DNA of 64,000 nucleotides from Arthrobacter ramosus (GTDB taxonomy: Bacteria; Actinomycetota; Actinomycetes; Actinomycetales; Micrococcaceae), in contig NZ_BAAAWN010000001.1 in assembly GCF_039535095.1 (NCBI RefSeq), positions 3,782,001 through 3,846,000 on the forward strand. Reading direction: 5' to 3'. The position numbers and the translations under genes are program-made. This document shows positions 59,729 to 64,000 of this stretch, one piece after another. Position 1 is the stretch's first letter; every line of letters starts with the position of its first letter. The notes below the pieces were generated by a model, which was not told the origin of the DNA, did no database searches, and worked only from the letters and a program-made list of their open reading frames with translations.

Positions 59729-60789
59729 TTCGTGACCGCCGGGGCGAAACCGGCCGGGCGCCGGGATTCCTGGCCAAGGGCCTGGGTGGCGTAGCCGTTC
59801 AGGGCGCCGTGGCGGTTGCCTTCGACGGCGTTGTCCGCCATGAGGGTGACGAGCTCGTAGGCAACATGGCTGGCAGCGACACCGGTGATCTCAGCGTGGT
59901 CATATGCCGGGGCGACCTCGACGATGTCTGCGCCCACGAGGTTCATGCCACGGAACCCGCGGATGATTTCGAGGAGCTCGCGGCTGGTGATGCCACCGGC
60001 TTCAGGCGTGCCGGTACCCGGAGCGTGGGCCGGATCCAGGACGTCGATGTCCACGGAAATGTACAGCGGACGGTTGCCGATGCGGTCGCGGATCTTGGCC
60101 ACCGTTTCGAGGACGCCTTGGTAGTAGACGTCCGCCGAGGTGACGATGCCGAAGCCGAAGCGGTGGTCGTCGTCGAGGTCCTTCTTGCCGTAAAGCGGGC
60201 CGCGGGTACCGACGTGGCTGATGGCCTCGGTATCCAGGATGCCCTCTTCGACGGCGCGGCGGAACGGGGTGCCGTGCGTGTACTCGGCACCGAAGTAGGT
60301 ATCCCAGGTGTCCAGGTGGGCGTCGAAGTGCAGCATGGCAACAGGCTCGCCGGCGCGTTCGGCGGCGGCGCGGAGCAGCGGCAGGGCAATGGTGTGGTCG
60401 CCACCGAGCGTCACGAGCTTGCTTCCGTTGGCGGTCAGGTCCAGCGCGTTCTGCTGGATGGTCTCGATGGCCTCGTTGATGTTGAACGGGTTCACGGCCA
60501 TGTCGCCAGCGTCGGCAACCTGGATGTTCTCAAAGGGGCTGACGTCCCAGGCCGGGTTGTACGGGCGCAGCAAACGGCTGGCTTCACGCACATGGTTGGC
60601 GCCGAAGCGGGCGCCGGGGCGGTAAGAAACACCGGAGTCGAAGGGGACACCGACCACCGTGACATTGGCCTTGGAAACCTGGTCCAGGCGCGGCAAGCGG
60701 GCATAGGTGGCAGCACCGGCATAGCGTGGGATTCGGGCCGAATCAATGGGACCAAGGTTGCCGTTGGCCTCAATACGAAGCTCTTCCAA
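59725..60789 (-). CDS. Agmatinase-family ureohydrolase (agmatinase or guanidinobutyrase)
   Basis: 354 residues from a TTG at 60789, 8 bases after AAGGAG; upstream ATGs lie before that site. The binuclear Mn site is complete: [20 protein letters not shown] and [18 protein letters not shown]. It releases urea from a guanidino compound. The N-terminus is about 40 residues longer than in minimal agmatinases, as in guanidinobutyrases and guanidinopropionases. Coupling with the TPP enzyme suggests 4-guanidinobutyrate from arginine as substrate; agmatine is the alternative. The APC permease diverges from it. Confidence 0.85.
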   Translation of the reverse strand: MEELRIEANGNLGPIDSARIPRYAGAATYARLPRLDQVSKANVTVVGVPFDSGVSYRPGARFGANHVREASRLLRPYNPAWDVSPFENIQVADAGDMAVNPFNINEAIETIQQNALDLTANGSKLVTLGGDHTIALPLLRAAAERAGEPVAMLHFDAHLDTWDTYFGAEYTHGTPFRRAVEEGILDTEAISHVGTRGPLYGKKDLDDDHRFGFGIVTSADVYYQGVLETVAKIRDRIGNRPLYISVDIDVLDPAHAPGTGTPEAGGITSRELLEIIRGFRGMNLVGADIVEVAPAYDHAEITGVAASHVAYELVTLMADNAVEGNRHGALNGYATQALGQESRRPAGFAPAVTK

Positions 60790-61033
60790 AATGCGCCACT
60801 CCTTTGTGAATAGGTGGGATCGGACAGTGACTGTGACACCAATCATACACTCAAAGTTGCCTTATATGCATCACTTGTTTACGCCGCTCACATGCCAAAT
60901 GCCTTGAATGTGTCTGCCGGGAAGTGACCCCCCTCACAAGGGGCGTAAAGATTCCATAAAGACGGGCAACCCCTACCAGACGCCCCCGTACGCTCCATCT
61001 GGAGCAGCTTCCAGGCTGCGCGAAAGGACCCAT

Positions 61034-63022
61034 GTGACAACGCTGACCAGGCCGCCTGCCGATCCCTCTGACCGGCGCAAGCCCGCGGGCGAATTCAAAC
61101 AGGGGCAATTGAAACGATGGTTGCTCGACGGAATGCCCGAGACGTCGGGAAAGCGCCAAGGTCCACACGGCAAACCGGACGAGGACCACACGCCCCAGGC
61201 CTGGTGGAAAGTCATGTGCCTCACCGGCGTCGACTACTTCTCCACCCTCGGCTACCAGCCCGCCATTGCGGCGCTCGCGGCCGGTATCGTCTCGCCGCTG
61301 GCCACGGTTGTCCTGGTCGCCGTCACCTTGCTCGGCGCCCTGCCGGTCTACCGCCGGGTCGCCGCCGAAAGCGCCCGCGGCGAAGGTTCCATCGCGATGC
61401 TCGAGCGGCTCCTCCCCCGCTGGGGCGGCAAACTCTTCGTGCTCGCCTTGCTGGGATTCGCCGCCACGGACTTCATGATCACCATGACCCTCTCCGCCGC
61501 GGATGCGAGCGCCCACGCCATCGAAAACCCCTTTGCCCCGGAATGGCTCCACGGCCAGGAAATCACCATTACCCTGGCGCTCATCGCCGGGCTTGGCGTG
61601 GTGTTCCTCAGGGGATTCAAGGAGGCCATCAACGTCGCCGTCGTGTTGGTGGGCGTCTATCTGGTGCTGAACGCCGTCGTCGTCGCGGTCGGCCTGGTGC
61701 ACGTGGTGACCGAGGCACACGTGGTGACCGACTGGTGGGCCGCACTGAACCAGCAGCACGGAAACCCGTTGATCATGGTGGGGATCGCGCTCCTGGTCTT
61801 CCCGAAACTTGCCCTGGGCCTCTCAGGATTCGAGACGGGCGTCGCGGTCATGCCACAGATCAAGGGCAGCCCCAGCGACACGGAAGAAAATCCCGCGGGC
61901 CGCATCCGCGGCACCCACAAACTGCTCACGACGGCGGCACTCATCATGAGTGCCTTCCTGGTGGCCTCGAGCTTCATCACCACGTTCCTCATTCCGGCCG
62001 CTGAATTCCAGCCGGGAGGGAAAGCAAACGGACGAGCCCTCGCATTCCTTGCGCACCAATTCCTAGGTGACGGCTTCGGCACGGTCTATGACATCAGCAC
62101 CATCGCCATCCTGTGGTTTGCGGGCGCCTCCGCCATGGCCGGCTTGCTGAACCTCGTGCCCCGCTACTTGCCGCGCTTCGGCATGGCCCCGGCGTGGACC
62201 AAAGCCGTCCGCCCGCTGGTACTGGTCTTCACCGCCGTTGCTTTCATCATCACGTTGGTCTTCGAGGCTAACGTTGAGGCCCAAGGCGGCGCCTACGCCA
62301 CCGGCGTCCTGGTCCTCATGACCTCGGCCTCGATCGCGGTCACCCTGTCCGCGCGCCGGAAGAAGCAGAAGGGCAAGACCATCGCTTTCGGCGTGGTGGC
62401 GGTCGTCTTCGCTTACACCACCGTGGCCAACGTCGTGGAACGTCCGGACGGCATCCGGATCGCGGCCCTGTTCATCCTTGGCATTGTCCTGGTGAGCTTC
62501 GCGTCGCGGGTACGCCGGTCCTTCGAACTGCGGGCCACACACATCAAGATGGACCAAATGGCACTCGAGTTCACGGCCTCGAACGAGGAAGGCCCTATCC
62601 GGATCATCGCCCACGAGCCCAAGCGGCTGAGCGCCGACCGGTACCAGTTGAAGCTGCAGCATGCCCAGCAAGCCAACCACTTGCCGGTAGACAGCCACGC
62701 GATCTTCATCGAGATCATCGTGGACGACAGCTCCGACTTCGAGCAGGAACTCCTCGTGGAAGGCAAGCGCCGCCACGGCTTCAAGATCCTGGAGGTTCAC
62801 AGCAACAACGTGCCCAACACGCTCGCCGCGGTGCTACTCCACATCCGGGACGTCACGGGACTCATGCCGCATATCTATTTCCGCTGGACCGAAGGCAACC
62901 CCATCGCCAACCTGAGCAAGTTCCTCTTCTTCGGCGAGGGCGAGATCGCCCCGGTAACCCGGGAAGTGCTCCGTGAAGCCGAACCGGACATCACGCGCAG
63001 GCCGTGGGTGCACGTGGGCTGA
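61034..63022 (+). CDS. APC-superfamily permease with a large cytoplasmic C-terminal domain
   Basis: 662 residues from the GTG at 61034 (AAAGGA upstream). About 12 membrane helices between residues 60 and 490, beginning with the family opening [19 protein letters not shown]. The last 165 residues are soluble, with beta strands and a conserved [20 protein letters not shown] end. The layout (APC core plus cytosolic domain) is shared by KUP/KimA-type potassium importers as well as amino acid permeases. Being divergent from the ureohydrolase operon, amino acid or polyamine import is possible; potassium uptake is the main alternative. Confidence 0.75.
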   Translation: MTTLTRPPADPSDRRKPAGEFKQGQLKRWLLDGMPETSGKRQGPHGKPDEDHTPQAWWKVMCLTGVDYFSTLGYQPAIAALAAGIVSPLATVVLVAVTLLGALPVYRRVAAESARGEGSIAMLERLLPRWGGKLFVLALLGFAATDFMITMTLSAADASAHAIENPFAPEWLHGQEITITLALIAGLGVVFLRGFKEAINVAVVLVGVYLVLNAVVVAVGLVHVVTEAHVVTDWWAALNQQHGNPLIMVGIALLVFPKLALGLSGFETGVAVMPQIKGSPSDTEENPAGRIRGTHKLLTTAALIMSAFLVASSFITTFLIPAAEFQPGGKANGRALAFLAHQFLGDGFGTVYDISTIAILWFAGASAMAGLLNLVPRYLPRFGMAPAWTKAVRPLVLVFTAVAFIITLVFEANVEAQGGAYATGVLVLMTSASIAVTLSARRKKQKGKTIAFGVVAVVFAYTTVANVVERPDGIRIAALFILGIVLVSFASRVRRSFELRATHIKMDQMALEFTASNEEGPIRIIAHEPKRLSADRYQLKLQHAQQANHLPVDSHAIFIEIIVDDSSDFEQELLVEGKRRHGFKILEVHSNNVPNTLAAVLLHIRDVTGLMPHIYFRWTEGNPIANLSKFLFFGEGEIAPVTREVLREAEPDITRRPWVHVG

Positions 63023-63030
63023 ACATGGCA

Positions 63031-63066
63031 GTGTTGGTGCCGCTCCCCGCGGAGCGGCACCAACAC
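63031..63066 (+). terminator. Strong terminator between the permease and glnK
   Basis: GTGTTGGTGCCGCTCC (63031-63046) pairs perfectly with 63051-63066 around CCGC, then AGTCTTTTCT. A 16-bp stem with a T-tract lies between convergent genes and serves the rightward permease best. Confidence 0.9.
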
Positions 63067-63087
63067 AGTCTTTTCTAGCTGATCGCC

Positions 63088-63429
63088 TTAGCTGATCGCG
63101 GAGGCGCCGCGCTCCCCTGTCCGGACTCGCACCGCCTGGGAAACCTCGATGGTCCAGATTTTGCCGTCCCCGAACTGGCCGGTACTGGCGCCGGAGATGA
63201 CGGCGTCCACTATTCCGTCCACCAGCTCGTCCGTAGCCAGGACCTCCACCCGGATCTTGGGAAGGAGATCGGAGTTGTATTCCGCGCCCCGGTACACCTC
63301 GATGTAGCCCCGTTGTTGGCCATATCCGTTCGCTTGGCTCACGGTCATCCCGTTGACTCCAAAGCGTTCCAGGGCTTCCCGGACCTCGTCGATCCGCTCC
63401 GGCCTCACGATGGCCGTCACCAATTTCAC
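63088..63429 (-). CDS. glnK: P-II nitrogen regulatory protein
   Basis: 113 residues, a trimeric signal protein for nitrogen, energy and 2-oxoglutarate. T-loop YIEVYRGAEY with Tyr51, the residue modified (adenylylated in actinobacteria), and P-II C-terminal pattern GDGKIWTIEV are present. The GTG start overlaps the amt stop (GTGA). Position after amt is typical of GlnK, which blocks the ammonium channel when nitrogen is plentiful. A glnD would usually follow, but here a terminator and a convergent gene end the operon. Confidence 0.95.
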   Translation of the reverse strand: MKLVTAIVRPERIDEVREALERFGVNGMTVSQANGYGQQRGYIEVYRGAEYNSDLLPKIRVEVLATDELVDGIVDAVISGASTGQFGDGKIWTIEVSQAVRVRTGERGASAIS

Positions 63430-64000
63430 GTCGACGCCTTGCTGCGCATCCGATCTGTTTTCCCGTTAGAGCTAGTTTCTGGTTCACCGCTGGAAGACGG
63501 GGTTTTGCCGTTCTGTGGTTCCCCGGGATTGAAGGACCCGCCAACCATGGCCAGCTCGTAGGCGGTTTCCGCGTGCTCGGTGATGTCGATGCCCGTCAGC
63601 TCTTCGTGTTCCTTGACGCGCATGCCCACTGTCTTGTGGATGGCCAGCCCGATGAGCGTCGTCATGATCGCCGTCCACGCGGTGACCATCAGGGCCGTCA
63701 ATATTTGGGGCCAGAATTGGGTCAGGCCGCCGCCGTAGAAGAGGCCGCCTTCAGTCTTTGCCGAGGGTACGGCGAAGAATCCGAGGGACAGGGTCCCCCA
63801 CAGGCCGCCGACAAAGTGAACGGCAACAACGTCCAAGGAATCGTCCAGGCCGATCTTGAACTTCAGCCCGATGGCCAGTGCGCAGACGGCACCAGCGATG
63901 ACGCCGATGACGATCGCGCCAATGGGATCCACGAATCCACAGGCCGGGGTGACCGCCACCAAGCCCGCGACGGCGCCGGACGCGGCACCGAGGGACGTCG
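63426..64000 (-). CDS. amt: Ammonium transporter, C-terminal part (cut by the window edge)
   Basis: The last 191 codons of an Amt/Rh channel. Visible are GAASGAVAGLVAVTPACGFV, the pore His in VAVHFVGGLWGTLSLGFF, the last helices, and the conserved cytoplasmic tail DITEHAETAYEL that contacts GlnK. A 30-residue Ser/Gly/Lys-rich extension follows. The reading frame runs off the right edge. It is the first gene of the amt-glnK pair, normally induced under nitrogen limitation. Confidence 0.93.
   Translation of the reverse strand, partial: TSLGAASGAVAGLVAVTPACGFVDPIGAIVIGVIAGAVCALAIGLKFKIGLDDSLDVVAVHFVGGLWGTLSLGFFAVPSAKTEGGLFYGGGLTQFWPQILTALMVTAWTAIMTTLIGLAIHKTVGMRVKEHEELTGIDITEHAETAYELAMVGGSFNPGEPQNGKTPSSSGEPETSSNGKTDRMRSKAST

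Noticed and set aside
60847..61033. Riboswitch (for example c-di-AMP type) before the APC permease
   Set aside because: The leader has small dyads such as GCTCCA/TGGAGC but none of the conserved core elements I would expect.

Overview
The window reads as chromosome of a high-GC Gram-positive bacterium of the Micrococcaceae (Arthrobacter/Paenarthrobacter/Pseudarthrobacter type). The evidence is codon use, many GTG/TTG starts, a DUF222/HNH (13E12-type) gene, the actinobacterial BsaP gene in a biotin operon, an MSMEG_6728-type protein and an amt-glnK operon. No rRNA or tRNA gene and no CRISPR array was seen.

Left part (1-10.7 kb): small housekeeping or hypothetical genes flank the clearest mobile element. 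A complete RIT (recombinase-in-trio) element at 2486-5873, with three overlapping tyrosine recombinase genes and perfect 90-bp inverted ends, sits inside the HNH motif of a 13E12-type gene. Both halves of that gene remain and can be rejoined in frame. An ArsR-SRPBCC fusion with its own operator, a GNAT protein, a winged-helix/H1-like/X25 protein, an adenine deaminase and an MSMEG_6728 protein follow.

10.7-20 kb: Tex, a CBS protein, a yeast-type cytosine deaminase, a YtrA-like GntR regulator with its DUF1648 membrane partner, and a large nuclease-helicase.

20-30 kb: a leftward operon (27163 down to 19970) for carbohydrate catabolism. It encodes a TIM-barrel enzyme, an erythrulose-type DhaK/DhaL kinase, an RpiB isomerase, a 3-hydroxyacyl-CoA-dehydrogenase-like enzyme, an SDR, an ACS-family transporter and a triosephosphate-isomerase-like protein. 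A GntR/FCD regulator lies at 29.2-29.9 kb. The same palindrome, TCCTATAGGA, lies before the regulator and before the operon. The gene set suggests a sugar acid or polyol is oxidised, perhaps decarboxylated to erythrulose, phosphorylated and isomerised to erythrose 4-phosphate.

30-44 kb: an ene-reductase, a secreted protein/lipoprotein pair, an NCS1 permease, then the operon bioB-bsaP-bioA-bioF-bioD-P450, in which every junction overlaps by 4 bases. A two-component system follows, with 32-bp-period repeats on both sides. 43.5-47.8 kb holds Vsr and an McrBC-type modification-dependent restriction system.

48-64 kb: a DUF5107 protein, CutC, a thioesterase, a heterodimeric ABC exporter, a MarR-controlled DHA2 exporter with an unusual coiled-coil tail, a TPP enzyme coupled to an agmatinase-family ureohydrolase, an APC permease, and the amt-glnK nitrogen pair cut by the right edge. 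Two families of imperfect palindromes lie at gene ends through the window.
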